From: Anaerocolumna sedimenticola
Lineage (GTDB): Bacteria; Bacillota; Clostridia; Lachnospirales; Lachnospiraceae
Length of the DNA: 64,000 nucleotides
Assembly: GCF_009931695.1 (NCBI RefSeq)
Contig: NZ_CP048000.1
Location: forward strand, 3,985,501-4,049,500
Direction: 5' to 3'
The notes under the pieces are model-generated. The model saw only the letters and a program-made list of their open reading frames with translations. It was not told the DNA's origin and did no database searches. Positions within the stretch are counted from its first letter, which is position 1; each line of letters begins with the position of its first letter. Of this stretch, positions 45,144 through 55,021 are shown piece by piece. A program made the translations under genes and the position numbers.

Positions 45144-45643
45144 TTATATATTTGCCGCATTTTTATGTTTTATATATTCATATTTTTCTAACAGAACCGT
45201 TTCAATATCAATATCATATTGATAACATATTTCAAATATTCTGATTATAACATTTGCTAATTCTGCCGGTATACCTTTTGGATCACTGTCTACTCTGTAA
45301 TAAGTATAACAAGGGTGATACCTTTATAAAACTCATCCAAAGTTTCCGATAAATCTTTGTGGCATAATGCGATCATCTCAAAAAAGTCTCTCTCCCGTTC
45401 GTTAAAATACCCGAGTCCCATCGAATATTCTCCTATTTCATTCACATAATCCTTGATACTTAATATATCATAAAGTTTTAAGGTATGTTTTTTATCATCT
45501 TCAAACGTTAATTTTCCATTACTATAAAGAGTTAATACCCAACGTCCTAAATCTTTTAAAGCGCTGTTAAATGATTCTGCAGTTCCTGAATTAGGATTGG
45601 TTTGTTCTGTGCATCTTTTTATCAACCTTTGTAATTTGGTCAT
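45144..45643 (-). pseudogene. MazG-like nucleotide pyrophosphohydrolase, broken by a -1 frame change
   Basis: Residues 1-105 from the ATG at 45643 end in EMIALCHKDLSETLDEFYKG, a MazG-like helix with acidic residues; the frame then stops at 45290. The -1 frame continues YHPCYTYYRVDSDPKGIPAE, then LANVIIRIFEICYQYDIDIE, the conserved second half of MazG-like proteins, to a TAA at 45144. A stop in the -1 frame just upstream means the change lies within AAAGG (near 45325). AGGAG precedes the start. These enzymes hydrolyse (d)NTPs or related nucleotides. No slippery heptamer is seen, so mutation or sequencing error is likelier than recoding. Confidence 0.7.
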
Positions 45644-45750
45644 AATTTAATCTCCTGTCAGTCAAGAAAAAAATATTTTGAACGAATTAATTCCTAAAAT
45701 TCTTTGCTGTTGTTATAACTCCTTATGCTCTCCCTTTATACAAAATTTAT

Positions 45751-45802
45751 GGGATATATATTAAGGGTAAAATACCGCATTTTATCCATTCACACATATC
45801 CC
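45751..45802 (-). terminator. Hairpin after proA
   Basis: GGGATAT (45751) pairs with ATATCCC (45796-45802) and GGGTAAAAT with ATTTTATCC inside. On the minus strand it lies about 30 bases after the proA stop and is followed by ATAAATTTTG, a weak T-run. Confidence 0.55.
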
Positions 45803-45832
45803 AAAGAAGTTTTTAATATTAAATGGTTAACA

Positions 45833-47077
45833 CTACCTGATTTGCCCATTTCCAAATATAATATATTTGGTCGATGTCAGAGCTACCAAGCCCATAGGTC
45901 CTCTCGCATGTAATTTCTGTGTACTGATTCCTATTTCCGCCCCAAATCCGAATTCTCCACCGTCTGTAAACCTTGTAGAAGCATTAACGTAAACTGCAGC
46001 AGCATCGATTTCATTTAGAAACTTCATTGCATGGTTATAATCATTGGTTATAATAGCTTCTGAATGTTTGGTATTATAACAATTGATATGTGCAATGGCT
46101 TCGTCAATGGAATCAACTACTTTTAATGAGATAAAACGGTCCAAGTATTCTTTTCCATAATCCTCCTCCGTAGCAGGTTCCATTTTATTACAAATTGTCC
46201 TGGCTCTCTCATCTGCGCGAAATACAATCTCTTTTTCTGTTAATCTTTCATAGACCAGAGGTATAAATTTATCAGCTATTTTGCTGTGAACGACAAGGGA
46301 TTCACATGCATTGCAAACACCCAGTCGCTGTGTTTTTGCATTATCAATGATATTTAATGCCATATCAAAATCTGCATATTCATCTACATACACGTGGCAA
46401 TTACCTGTTCCTGTCTCGATAACCGGAATTGTACTGTTTTCAACAACCGTACGAATTAAACCGGCACCGCCTCTCGGTATTAATAAATCGATGTATTGGT
46501 TTAACCGCATCATTTCCTTAGCTGTTTCTCTGTCAGTATCCTCAATTAACTGAATGGAATCTTCACAAAGATTAACTTGTTTCAGAGCTTTTTTAATAGC
46601 TTTAACAATTGCGATATTAGAATGGAGCGCATCACTTCCGCCACGTAATATAACAGCATTTCCTGTTTTAAAGCATAAACCGAAAGCATCTGCGGTAACA
46701 TTTGGACGGGATTCATAAATAATTCCGATTACACCGATCGGCACTCTTTTTTGGCCAATCGTTAATCCATTAGGCCTTGTAGTCATGGAAATTACTTCTC
46801 CAACCGGATCATTTAAATCAACGATTGCAAGCAGCCCCTTTGCCATAGCTTCAATTCGATTATGATTTAGGCGTAAACGGTCAATCAAGGACTCCATCAT
46901 ACCATTTTCCCTTGCTGCCTTTATGTCTAATTCATTTGCATTTAGTATATCGGCTGCATTATCAAGTAAGGACCTGGCTGCACTTCGAAGTCCTTCATTC
47001 TTACGCTCTACGCCTAAGACATTTAACAATGTTGCTGCTTTTTTTGCCTTTAGACCGATTTCTTCCAAATATTTCAT
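45833..47077 (-). CDS. proA: Glutamate-5-semialdehyde dehydrogenase (gamma-glutamyl phosphate reductase)
   Basis: The 414-residue enzyme reduces gamma-glutamyl phosphate to glutamate semialdehyde in proline synthesis. Catalytic Cys lies in [13 protein letters not shown]; other motifs are [19 protein letters not shown] and [10 protein letters not shown], and the end has [19 protein letters not shown]. The start at 47077 follows AAGGGTGG; the GTG at 47086 is less likely. It is the last gene of the proB, DUF896, 5-formyl-THF ligase, proA series. Confidence 0.96.
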   Translation of the reverse strand: MKYLEEIGLKAKKAATLLNVLGVERKNEGLRSAARSLLDNAADILNANELDIKAARENGMMESLIDRLRLNHNRIEAMAKGLLAIVDLNDPVGEVISMTTRPNGLTIGQKRVPIGVIGIIYESRPNVTADAFGLCFKTGNAVILRGGSDALHSNIAIVKAIKKALKQVNLCEDSIQLIEDTDRETAKEMMRLNQYIDLLIPRGGAGLIRTVVENSTIPVIETGTGNCHVYVDEYADFDMALNIIDNAKTQRLGVCNACESLVVHSKIADKFIPLVYERLTEKEIVFRADERARTICNKMEPATEEDYGKEYLDRFISLKVVDSIDEAIAHINCYNTKHSEAIITNDYNHAMKFLNEIDAAAVYVNASTRFTDGGEFGFGAEIGISTQKLHARGPMGLVALTSTKYIIFGNGQIR

Positions 47078-47180
47078 AGGAACCACCCTTTCTATACTCT
47101 AATAATTAGGTCATTACAAAACAACATTATTCATAAACTACATCGTTTCGCAATGGTCTGTTTTTATTATTAATATCACA

Positions 47181-47741
47181 TTATCTGATTATGCCGCATT
47201 GGGTAATAATAGAATCAACCTTTATATCAAAATCATCTGCCGGTACTTTCTTAAGTATCTGAAAATCATAGGCTAATGCAATTTTTATTAAAGGATAAGA
47301 TTGATATTTTGCAAAAAAAGAATCGTAATATCCTTTTCCGTAACCAATTCGGTTTTTATGTTCATCGAATGCCAATCCGGGTACAATAACCAGATTCTCT
47401 TCCAATGGGTCTGGAATCGCTTCTTCATTCGTAGTTGGTTCTAATATTCCAAGTACACCCGGCTTTAAATCTTCAAATGAATGAATGAAAAAAAACTTCA
47501 TGCCTTCCTTTGTTATTTTAGGGACCGCTGTTTTTTTACCCTGTTCGAAAGCTGTCTTTATAAGTGAGGTGGTTATTACCTCCTGATTAAATGAAACATA
47601 ACTGAAAATCATTTTACATTTATTAAATTCAGGAATATTATATAACTGCTCCAGAATTCGTTCACTGTAACTCTTTTGATCCGATTCCGGTAAATACTTC
47701 TTTAAGTCTTTTATAGATTTACGGATTTCATTCTTTTCCAT
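47181..47741 (-). CDS. 5-formyltetrahydrofolate cyclo-ligase
   Basis: A 186-residue enzyme that converts 5-formyl-THF to 5,10-methenyl-THF with ATP. The N-terminal basic helix with RKSIKDLKKYL, the GILEPT segment and the motif VPGLAFDEHKNRIGYGKGYYD near the C-terminus are typical. Its ATG directly follows the stop of the DUF896 gene, with AAGGAT inside that gene, so translation is coupled. It lies in the proline operon without an obvious metabolic link. Confidence 0.93.
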   Translation of the reverse strand: MEKNEIRKSIKDLKKYLPESDQKSYSERILEQLYNIPEFNKCKMIFSYVSFNQEVITTSLIKTAFEQGKKTAVPKITKEGMKFFFIHSFEDLKPGVLGILEPTTNEEAIPDPLEENLVIVPGLAFDEHKNRIGYGKGYYDSFFAKYQSYPLIKIALAYDFQILKKVPADDFDIKVDSIITQCGIIR

Positions 47742-47951
47742 CTAATGTTTATCCTTCTTTGCCAATTCCGTAACAGTACCGTCCGGGTTTAAAATCGAAA
47801 CCTGATTTAATGTACCTCTAAGATTTTTTCGTACTGCCTGAATGTACTCATTTCTTAAGTCTGCCTGTTCCATCTTTTCTTCTTCTGTCAATCCTTCGTT
47901 CTGGGATTTATGATATAACTCATTTATTCTGGCTAGCTTTTTATCATCCAT
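47742..47951 (-). CDS. DUF896 family protein (YnzC-like)
   Basis: A 69-residue protein, MDDKKLARINELYHKSQNEG followed by LTEEEKMEQADLRNEYIQAV, the typical helical-hairpin DUF896 sequence. I set the start at 47951 because AGAGG lies seven bases upstream and the family has about 70-80 residues; the longer frame to 48095 is not family sequence. The role of the family is not established; it is found in many Firmicutes. It lies between proB and the folate gene. Confidence 0.9.
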   Translation of the reverse strand: MDDKKLARINELYHKSQNEGLTEEEKMEQADLRNEYIQAVRKNLRGTLNQVSILNPDGTVTELAKKDKH

Positions 47952-48045
47952 TTTTTTACCTCTTGCATACCGTAAACTTTTATCCGGTTCTGCTTCTTTA
48001 TTACCTTTCTTAAGCATTTTAAAATCATCAAATAATTTATAACTA

Positions 48046-48897
48046 TCAGGGATATTGTTTTGTTCGTATATAATCCAATAAAACAAAATTCTCATCTTTA
48101 TGAGCTTTAAATAAGGTTCCTACATTTTTACCTTCCATAATTTCATTAATTATGTATACGTCTTCCCCATTGGCAATAATCATGTCTGCGCCGGAATCGG
48201 TTGCAATCTTGGCAGCCGAAATTTTAGTCGCCATACCTCCGGTTCCAACGGATGAGGAAGAATCTTTGCCCATCTCACAGAGTTTTTCATCAATGACTTC
48301 AACATAATCAATAAAGACAGCTTCCTTATTTTTGTGCGGATCATCCGTATATAATCCGTCAATGTCGGACAATAAAATCAACATATCTGCATGTACCAGC
48401 GCTGCTACGATTGCAGATAAGGTATCATTATCACCAAATTCCAATTCATCGGTGGATACCGTATCATTTTCATTTACAATAGGAATGACTCCCATATTTA
48501 ATAATTCTTCAAACGTATTCCTTGCATTTTTTCTGCTGATATCATTAATCATAGTATATTTTGTCATTAATATTTGTGCCGGTACCTGATTGTACTCAGC
48601 AAATAATTTCTGGTATACCATCATAAGTCTGGCCTGTCCTACTGCCGCACATGCCTGTTTAACGATTTTATCACTGGGTTTTTCTTTTAGCCCTAAAGTC
48701 TCTCTTCCTACCGCAATAGCTCCGGAGGATACTAAAATAACATCCTTACCCTGATTTCTTAAATCTGTTAAAATCCTTATCAGCTTCTCCATTTTAGATA
48801 GATTTAAACTGTTGGTTGTTTCATGCGTTAAAGAGGAGGAACCGATTTTTATTACTATTCTCTTTTTATCCTTAATTGCTGTTCTATTTAAAGACAT
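48046..48897 (-). CDS. proB: Glutamate 5-kinase
   Basis: The 283-residue kinase phosphorylates glutamate, the first step of proline synthesis. RIVIKIGSSSLT, VSSGAIAVGRETLGL, NENDTVSTDELEFGDND and VGTGGMATKISAAKIA are present. It consists of the amino-acid-kinase domain only and lacks the C-terminal PUA domain of the E. coli enzyme, a known short form. AAAGGAG lies six bases before the ATG. It begins the proline gene series. Confidence 0.96.
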   Translation of the reverse strand: MSLNRTAIKDKKRIVIKIGSSSLTHETTNSLNLSKMEKLIRILTDLRNQGKDVILVSSGAIAVGRETLGLKEKPSDKIVKQACAAVGQARLMMVYQKLFAEYNQVPAQILMTKYTMINDISRKNARNTFEELLNMGVIPIVNENDTVSTDELEFGDNDTLSAIVAALVHADMLILLSDIDGLYTDDPHKNKEAVFIDYVEVIDEKLCEMGKDSSSSVGTGGMATKISAAKIATDSGADMIIANGEDVYIINEIMEGKNVGTLFKAHKDENFVLLDYIRTKQYP

Positions 48898-48996
48898 AAA
48901 ATACTCCTTTCAAACTAACACCCTCGTAAGCTTACTTGCGATACTGACATTATTATCATATTTTCAAAGAAACTGCAAAGCAGTTTCTTTTTTACA

Positions 48997-50592
48997 CTAT
49001 ACTCTGTAACGTTTTGCAATTGCTTCAAAAACTTTAATACCATCCATGGCAGCCGAAGTGATTCCGCCGGCATACCCGGCCCCTTCCCCGCAGGGATAGA
49101 TTCCGGATATATTGGATTCATAATATTCATTCCGTTCAATCCTGATAGGGGAAGAAGTCCTGGTTTCCACTCCGGAGAGCACCGCTTCCTCATCCCCATA
49201 GCCGGGTATGATTCTGTCAAAAGCTTGAATACCTTCTGATAACGATGTTATAATATAGTTCGGAAGGCATTGACTTAAATCCGCCAGCTGGTATTTTCCT
49301 TTAATATTGGGTTCAATATGGCCTATTGTAACACTCGGCCGGTTATTTAACAAGTCTCCGAATAACTGCACCGGTATATTGCCTTTACCGGTTTGATATG
49401 CTTTTCTTTCCCAGGTACGTTGAAATTCCACCCCTGATAAAACTTCCGGCACTTCAGCCCGCTTGGGAAAATCAGCCGGAGTTACTGTTACTATTAATGC
49501 ACTGTTGGCATTTGCTTCATCCCTTGCATGATTGCTCATACCATTTACAGCAATTCCGCCTTTTTCGGAAGAAGCATTCACTACGAATCCCCCCGGGCAC
49601 ATACAGAAAGAATAAATACTTCTTCCCGTACTGGCATTATAGGTTAACTTATAATCCGCAGCAGGCAGTTTTGGGTAATATGCTCCATACTGATTCTGAT
49701 TGATTAAAAACTGGGGATGTTCAATTCTTACACCGATAGCAAAGGATTTTGCAGACAGTTTAAGGCCTTTCTTATATATCAATTCAAAGGTATCCCTTGC
49801 ACTATGCCCTATTGCCATAACCAGTACACTGCAAGCAAGCCGTTCATTCTTATTAACCTCAATACCGGTTAATTTACCATTTTCTAAAAAGATATCAGTA
49901 AGACAGGTATTAAATCTTACCTCTCCTCCTAATGATATTATTTCTTCGCGGATTCCTTTCACCACTGTCCTGAGCTGATCCGTTCCGATATGGGGTTTAT
50001 TGAGATATAATATTTCACCGGGAGCACCGTGTTCAGCAAACACCTCCAAAACTTTTAGATTTCTTCCGTATTCATCTTTTACCAAGGTATTAAGCTTTCC
50101 ATCAGAAAAAGTACCTGCTCCGCCCTCACCAAACTGTACATTGGAATCAGGATTCAGTTCACTGGTTTCCCAATATTGCTCTACTGCTTTTATACGGTTG
50201 CTTACGTCATCTCCCCGATCTATAATAAGAGGATGATACCCATTTTTAGCTAACATAAGTCCGCAGAACAATCCGGCTGGGCCGGTTCCTACTATGACAG
50301 GCCTGTTATTAAGCTTCTCTTCACCGGTTGCTTTAAAATTATACTTCGGCCTCTCTCCCAATGTTATGTTAGGGTTATGAATCCGCTTTATTATCTTTTT
50401 TTCTTCAGGTACTTTCACTTCCACGCTGTACACAAAAAGGATATCATTCTTTTTTCTTGCATCAATGGATCTTTTTAGTATGGAATATTCTATAATTTCC
50501 GTCTCAGGGATTTTTAATTGTTTTGCGATTAATTTCTTTAAGTCTTCCATCGTATGATCAATCTTTATTTTTAACTGATTTATTTGAATCAT
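48997..50592 (-). CDS. Uncharacterised FAD-dependent dehydrogenase (COG2509 type)
   Basis: A 531-residue flavoprotein. After an N-terminal alpha/beta domain (1-95, beginning MIQINQLKIKI), the FAD-binding motif IVGTGPAGLFCGLMLAKNGY and the family segment QFGEGGAGTFSDGKLNT occur; GEGAGYAGGITSAAMDG near the C-terminus is also typical. The reaction is unknown for this family. It lies about 100 bases upstream of proB and 100 downstream of a second flavoprotein gene, all on the minus strand. Confidence 0.88.
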   Translation of the reverse strand: MIQINQLKIKIDHTMEDLKKLIAKQLKIPETEIIEYSILKRSIDARKKNDILFVYSVEVKVPEEKKIIKRIHNPNITLGERPKYNFKATGEEKLNNRPVIVGTGPAGLFCGLMLAKNGYHPLIIDRGDDVSNRIKAVEQYWETSELNPDSNVQFGEGGAGTFSDGKLNTLVKDEYGRNLKVLEVFAEHGAPGEILYLNKPHIGTDQLRTVVKGIREEIISLGGEVRFNTCLTDIFLENGKLTGIEVNKNERLACSVLVMAIGHSARDTFELIYKKGLKLSAKSFAIGVRIEHPQFLINQNQYGAYYPKLPAADYKLTYNASTGRSIYSFCMCPGGFVVNASSEKGGIAVNGMSNHARDEANANSALIVTVTPADFPKRAEVPEVLSGVEFQRTWERKAYQTGKGNIPVQLFGDLLNNRPSVTIGHIEPNIKGKYQLADLSQCLPNYIITSLSEGIQAFDRIIPGYGDEEAVLSGVETRTSSPIRIERNEYYESNISGIYPCGEGAGYAGGITSAAMDGIKVFEAIAKRYRV

Positions 50593-50695
50593 ATATTACC
50601 GTTTATTACTACAGGTAATCCTGTAATACTGCCGCTAATTGTTGAATGAGTTCCTTACGGCATTCCTTTCTTTGATATTTTCCTTCAATATCTGA

Positions 50696-51916
50696 CTATT
50701 TAACTCCGCAATTCATTCCGGCTAATGCACCGGTGGACCAGGCCCACTGGAGATTATAACCACCGCAGGTTCCATCCACATCGAGTAATTCACCGGTAAT
50801 ATATAAACCTTTCATTAACTTTGATTCAAGGGATACCGGATTAATGTCAGCTGTATCAACTCCTCCGGCGCTAACCTGTGCCTGATCAAAGGAATTAGGT
50901 TCCGTAATGATAACCCGCCATTCCTTTAATTGCTTTACAAAATCTTTAATCTGATTATTATTAATAGAACTGCTGATCTTGGTTGGTTCTACTCCTGCCT
51001 CTATCAGTCCAATATATATTAATTTATTATTTAATAAGCCAATCAGATTCTCTTCCACGGTTCTGGATGGGTTTCTATTTATTCTGTACAATATCAGATT
51101 GTAAGCTTCTTCAGCAGCCATATGGGGCAGATAATCTATAATAAGATGTACTTTTTTATTTTCACTTAAGGCTTTGGATGCAAATCTGCTAATCTGTAAG
51201 ATAGGGATTCCGGATACGCCGTATGCTGCTAATAATAACTCACCCTGCTCTTTTGTAACAAACTTCTCATTGACATATAAGGCAACCAACGCTTCCGTCC
51301 GAACCCCAGACAATGTTTTAAAATATTTGGAATTGGACTTTAATTGCACCAGCGCCGGCAAAGGTTTTATAATCCTGTGTCCTAAACTTTTTGCTAATTG
51401 ATAACCGCTGCCGTCGGATCCAAGATTCGGTGACGCACAACCGCCTGCCGCCAATATTACCTGATCCGCAAGATAGGTCTCCTTGTTGGTTATAATTCGA
51501 AATTGATCTTTTAATTTAAAGATCTGTTCCACATGTGTATCGGCAATAATCCTGACTTTCAGCTGTAACAACTCCAAACGGAGTACTTCTACCACTGACG
51601 ATGCCTGTTCTGAATTGGGATATACATATCCGTTTTTCTCTTTTGGATATATTCCAAGTTCCTTAAATAAATCGATGGTCTGTTCTGCTCCGAACCCGGA
51701 TAACACTTTCATGGCAAACGAATTGTCATTACCTCTGTAATGTTCCGCTTTCTGGTTTAAATTTGTATAATTACACTTTCCATTACCGGTAGCCAGTATT
51801 TTCTTGCCAATCTTATCTTTATGTTCCAGAATAGTGACCTTATTCTTATTCCTTGCCGCATAAATCGCCGCTACCAGCCCGGATGCACCGCCACCGATAA
51901 TTATTATATTACTCAT
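50696..51916 (-). CDS. NAD(P)/FAD-dependent oxidoreductase, HI0933/BaiN-like
   Basis: A 406-residue flavoprotein with the N-terminal dinucleotide motif IIIGGGASGLVAAIYAARNK and GKKILATGNGKCNYTN, and at the end ITGELLDVDGTCGGYNLQWAW with STGALAG, the signatures of the HI0933 family. The family includes the bile-acid enzyme BaiN, but most members have no known substrate, so I give no specific role. The gene starts MSNIIIIGGGASG at 51916. Confidence 0.9.
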   Translation of the reverse strand: MSNIIIIGGGASGLVAAIYAARNKNKVTILEHKDKIGKKILATGNGKCNYTNLNQKAEHYRGNDNSFAMKVLSGFGAEQTIDLFKELGIYPKEKNGYVYPNSEQASSVVEVLRLELLQLKVRIIADTHVEQIFKLKDQFRIITNKETYLADQVILAAGGCASPNLGSDGSGYQLAKSLGHRIIKPLPALVQLKSNSKYFKTLSGVRTEALVALYVNEKFVTKEQGELLLAAYGVSGIPILQISRFASKALSENKKVHLIIDYLPHMAAEEAYNLILYRINRNPSRTVEENLIGLLNNKLIYIGLIEAGVEPTKISSSINNNQIKDFVKQLKEWRVIITEPNSFDQAQVSAGGVDTADINPVSLESKLMKGLYITGELLDVDGTCGGYNLQWAWSTGALAGMNCGVK

Positions 51917-52395
51917 TAAGGGAATCCTCCCAGCTTATCTGAATTTAAAAATAAAAAGAATTGAGCAGGATAATCTATATTAAATCCTGATTAATATCTA
52001 TATTTATCCTGATTATAATATCTATATTTTAACCATAATCCAATGATTTTTTCAAGCCTTTATTATTAAAGGCCGGATTTATATGGTAAGATTACCTGAA
52101 ATCCATTATTAATTCTATAGAAATAATACTATATATTTATCATCATAACAATTAATTAACAATCTGTCATTCTTAAAATTATACAAAAAAATGTATAATT
52201 TTTATAATATAAAACACTGATTCTTTAATTCTAATTTTTGTTTGAATAATTTTTAATCTGGCACCATTAAATTAATATATATTGGCTATTTTAATAGGGG
52301 CAGAACTCAGTATAATGTTCTCATAACAATAACTGCTAAAACAGTTATACTATCCGGATATGTGTTAAATTTATCATTAAAATAATGGAGGTTAT
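51917..52395. other. Divergent AT-rich intergenic region before pdxS
   Basis: This 479-base stretch has no supported gene. It holds an imperfect 24-bp tandem duplication (51983-52005 and 52006-52030, ATCCTGATTA then ATATCTATATTT), a TATAAT at 52311-52316 on the plus strand with no good -35, and an ATAACTG/CAGTTAT hairpin at 52329-52348 that would start the pdxS transcript. AATGGAGG lies seven bases before the pdxS ATG. Confidence 0.5.
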
Positions 52396-53271
52396 ATGAA
52401 AGAGAACAGATATGAACTTAATAAGGAATTGGCCCAGATGCTTAAAGGTGGTGTAATCATGGATGTAACCACACCTGAGCAGGCAATTATCGCCGAGGAA
52501 GCAGGTGCTTGTGCGGTTATGGCGTTGGAAAAGATACCGGCAGATATCAGAGCTGCCGGTGGTGTGGCCAGAATGAGTGATCCGAAAATGATTAAAGGAA
52601 TTCAGGAAGCAGTATCTATTCCGGTTATGGCTAAATGCAGAATTGGCCATTTTGCAGAAGCACAGGTTTTAGAAGCTATCGAAATTGATTACATTGATGA
52701 AAGTGAAGTTCTCTCACCTGCAGATGATGTTTATCATATAGACAAAACTAAGTTTAAAGTACCGTTTGTATGCGGTGCGAAAGATTTAGGAGAAGCATTA
52801 AGACGAATTAATGAGGGTGCCTCCATGATACGCACCAAAGGTGAGCCGGGTACCGGTGATATTGTGCAGGCGGTTCGCCACATGAGACGGATGAATGGAG
52901 AAATTGCCCGGATAGCCGCTTTAAGAGAGGATGAATTATACCAGGCAGCTAAGGAAATACAGGTTCCATATGATTTAGTTCTGTTTATTCATAATAACAG
53001 AAGACTACCGGTCGTTAATTTTGCGGCAGGCGGTGTTGCAACACCGGCGGATGCTGCACTTATGATGCAGCTTGGAGCAGAAGGGGTATTTGTAGGTTCC
53101 GGTATCTTTAAATCCGGTGATCCGGCCAAAAGAGCCGCAGCAATCGTAAAAGCCGTCACGAATTATAACGACTCAAAGATGATAGCTGAATTATCCGAGG
53201 ATCTGGGTGAAGCAATGGTTGGAATTAATGAGAACGAAATTAAACTTCTTATGGCAGAAAGGGGCCTCTAA
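52396..53271 (+). CDS. pdxS: Pyridoxal 5'-phosphate synthase subunit PdxS
   Basis: This 291-residue TIM-barrel enzyme makes pyridoxal phosphate from ribose-5-phosphate, glyceraldehyde-3-phosphate and ammonia from PdxT. Signatures: [37 protein letters not shown] with the catalytic Lys, and [13 protein letters not shown] with the second Lys. GGAGG lies before the ATG. The pdxT start codon follows the stop directly, so the two subunits are made together. It stands on the plus strand, away from the surrounding minus-strand genes. Confidence 0.98.
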   Translation: MKENRYELNKELAQMLKGGVIMDVTTPEQAIIAEEAGACAVMALEKIPADIRAAGGVARMSDPKMIKGIQEAVSIPVMAKCRIGHFAEAQVLEAIEIDYIDESEVLSPADDVYHIDKTKFKVPFVCGAKDLGEALRRINEGASMIRTKGEPGTGDIVQAVRHMRRMNGEIARIAALREDELYQAAKEIQVPYDLVLFIHNNRRLPVVNFAAGGVATPADAALMMQLGAEGVFVGSGIFKSGDPAKRAAAIVKAVTNYNDSKMIAELSEDLGEAMVGINENEIKLLMAERGL

Positions 53272-53850
53272 ATGGTAATCGGTGTTTTGGCACTTCAAGG
53301 GGCTTTTATCGAACACGAAAATACCTTAAACAAATTAGATATAGATTGTTTTGAAATTCGAAAATGCTCTGATATAGAAAGAGATTATGACGGACTCATC
53401 CTGCCTGGTGGAGAAAGTACTGTAATGGGTAAGTTATTACGGGAATCAGGGCTTTTTAAACCGCTTAAGGATAAGATACAGGCGTGTATACCTGTTATGG
53501 GTACCTGCGCAGGATTAATACTGCTTGCATCTGAAATTGCAGATTCTGATACGGTTCATTTTGGAACCCTGCCGGTTACTGTTAAAAGAAATGCATACGG
53601 GCGTCAATTGGGAAGTTTCTATACGGAAAGTAATTTTGATGATATTGGTGTCGTTCCCATGAAATTTATCCGGGCACCCTATATACAATCAGTTAAGGAT
53701 GGTGTTAAGATTTTAGCTGTAGTTGAAAATCATATTATTGCAGTACGGTATCAGAATCAATTAGGGATTGCTTACCACCCGGAACTTACCGATAGCTTAG
53801 CAGTTCATAGATATTTTATTAACATGATTAAAGGAACCGATGAAATCTAA
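53272..53850 (+). CDS. pdxT: Pyridoxal 5'-phosphate synthase glutaminase subunit PdxT
   Basis: A 192-residue class I glutaminase that feeds ammonia to PdxS. The start MVIGVLALQGAFIEHENTL, the LPGGESTVMGKL motif, the catalytic Cys in MGTCAGLILLA and the His/Glu pair in YHPELTDS are all present. AGAAAGGGG at the end of pdxS serves as ribosome binding site. A strong two-way terminator follows. Confidence 0.97.
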   Translation: MVIGVLALQGAFIEHENTLNKLDIDCFEIRKCSDIERDYDGLILPGGESTVMGKLLRESGLFKPLKDKIQACIPVMGTCAGLILLASEIADSDTVHFGTLPVTVKRNAYGRQLGSFYTESNFDDIGVVPMKFIRAPYIQSVKDGVKILAVVENHIIAVRYQNQLGIAYHPELTDSLAVHRYFINMIKGTDEI

Positions 53851-53890
53851 AGGAAACTTTCAATTAACTCCTTTCGTATTTAAAAAATCA

Positions 53891-53967
53891 GACTGTTGCA
53901 AAATAATAAAAATAGGAACTCTTAATGAATAGAAATATAAGTCAATTCCTATAATTTTGCAGCAGTC
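53891..53967. terminator. Two-way terminator between pdxT and the flavodoxin gene
   Basis: GACTG-TTGCAAAAT (53891) pairs with ATTTTGCA-GCAGTC (ending 53967), and ATAGGAA/TTCCTAT extends the stem inside. A-rich sequence before and TTTT after allow termination on both strands between the convergent genes. Confidence 0.75.
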
Positions 53968-54011
53968 CATTTTAATAGTTACAGGCATTAGTTGAAAGAT
54001 ATTTATTTGCA

Positions 54012-54494
54012 TTAAAAAGTAAGGCTTCTTGCCCAGTTAATTGCTTTCCGTAAATTCTTTTCTTTATTTTTCATTAAGGGATTTACGAAATCTGTTTGTC
54101 CTATAAAATGATTATTTTTTAAGGCTTTCTTAATCAGCCTTAAGCATTTGTCAGCCCCTCCTCCTATATGACAGGCAAAAACTGCTACATTTTTACCCTC
54201 AAAACTATACTGTTTTATGAAAGTATTAAACGGAGCAGCATATTTCCCGGCCCATACCGGTGTACCAATTATTATGTTTTCATATGGTTTTAGATCAATT
54301 TTTTCATTAGTTAATTCCGGCTCTTCCTTAAAAATAACGCTTTTACCACCAAAAAAGAATTTTTTAAACCCTGACTGGGGGTATACATTTTTTGTTTTTA
54401 ATTCCAAAATATCTGCTTCCAATTCTTTTGCTAGAATTTCCGAAATATACTTTGTATATCCTCCCAAGGAATAGAATACAACTAACGTTTTCAT
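54012..54494 (-). CDS. Flavodoxin family protein
   Basis: A 160-residue protein with the flavodoxin fold: N-terminal phosphate loop VVFYSLGGYTKYISEIL, the GTPVWAGKYAAPFNTFI loop near 75-91 and a C-terminal helix. It probably binds FMN and carries electrons or reduces small molecules; members like this are often annotated NAD(P)H-dependent or putative menaquinone-dependent oxidoreductases. ATTTTCCT-type AAAGGAG lies before the ATG. It is flanked by terminators and so is a single-gene unit. Confidence 0.88.
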   Translation of the reverse strand: MKTLVVFYSLGGYTKYISEILAKELEADILELKTKNVYPQSGFKKFFFGGKSVIFKEEPELTNEKIDLKPYENIIIGTPVWAGKYAAPFNTFIKQYSFEGKNVAVFACHIGGGADKCLRLIKKALKNNHFIGQTDFVNPLMKNKEKNLRKAINWARSLTF

Positions 54495-54596
54495 TAAAAT
54501 CTCCTTTCTATTATACCCTTCTGCCCCTATGTACTTAATTTTAAACCCCGATCACGTTTCCATTTTTTCACTAATCAAATAATAACATATTAATGT

Positions 54597-54637
54597 AAAA
54601 AAGATAGTAAAAATGACAATTATTTTTACTATCTTTT
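54597..54637 (-). terminator. Perfect 16-bp AT-rich hairpin upstream of the flavodoxin gene
   Basis: AAAAGATAGTAAAAAT (54599-54614) is exactly complementary to 54622-54637 with a seven-base loop and runs of T at both ends. It may end the hem operon transcript, about 380 bases beyond hemL. In the gap 54495-55021 I see this hairpin, the palindromic element at 54834-54957 and otherwise AT-rich sequence. Confidence 0.55.
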
Positions 54638-54833
54638 CCATATCCTTATGTTATTATGTACCAAATTAGGTTTAATATTTAATATTTTATCGATAAAATA
54701 ACCTATGCTTTTTTATTATATTTCAATTATAATATCTAAATTCATAATATTTAAATGTAGTAATGAGCTTATTTTATTATTATTCAAATTAATTCTCATA
54801 TATATTATTATTTAAATAACTATATTTTGATAC

Positions 54834-54957
54834 GAGCGTCAAAAGCCATACAAATAAATTACATTCGTTGATTTGCACATCTTTAACTCTGCATCACGCT
54901 ATTCAAAATATAAATTGTGTAAATTGACGAAACTATAATAATTGGCTTTTGACGCTG
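54834..54957. repeat. Palindromic intergenic element, copy 2
   Basis: Ends GAGCGTCAAAAGCCA and TGGCTTTTGACGC are complementary; inside, ATTCGTTGATTTGCACA and its partner with AAATTGACGAA continue the pairing. The arms resemble those of the copy at 25355-25527 (AAAAGCCA and CGTCAATTTG shared). It has no U-tract and no coding frame. Confidence 0.65.
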
Positions 54958-55021
54958 GAATCAGATTATTAAATGAAACATTTTAGATAGTACTGTATTA
55001 AAATATTTTATATTATCCTAT

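Noticed and set aside
45290..45643. MazG-like ORF considered as a programmed frameshift gene
   Set aside because: The change must lie in AAAGG, where no slippery heptamer exists, so mutation or sequencing error is the simpler reading.
48915..49220. ORFs overlapping the end of the COG2509 flavoprotein gene
   Set aside because: The flavoprotein frame has clear family motifs to its end; the others are shadow frames.
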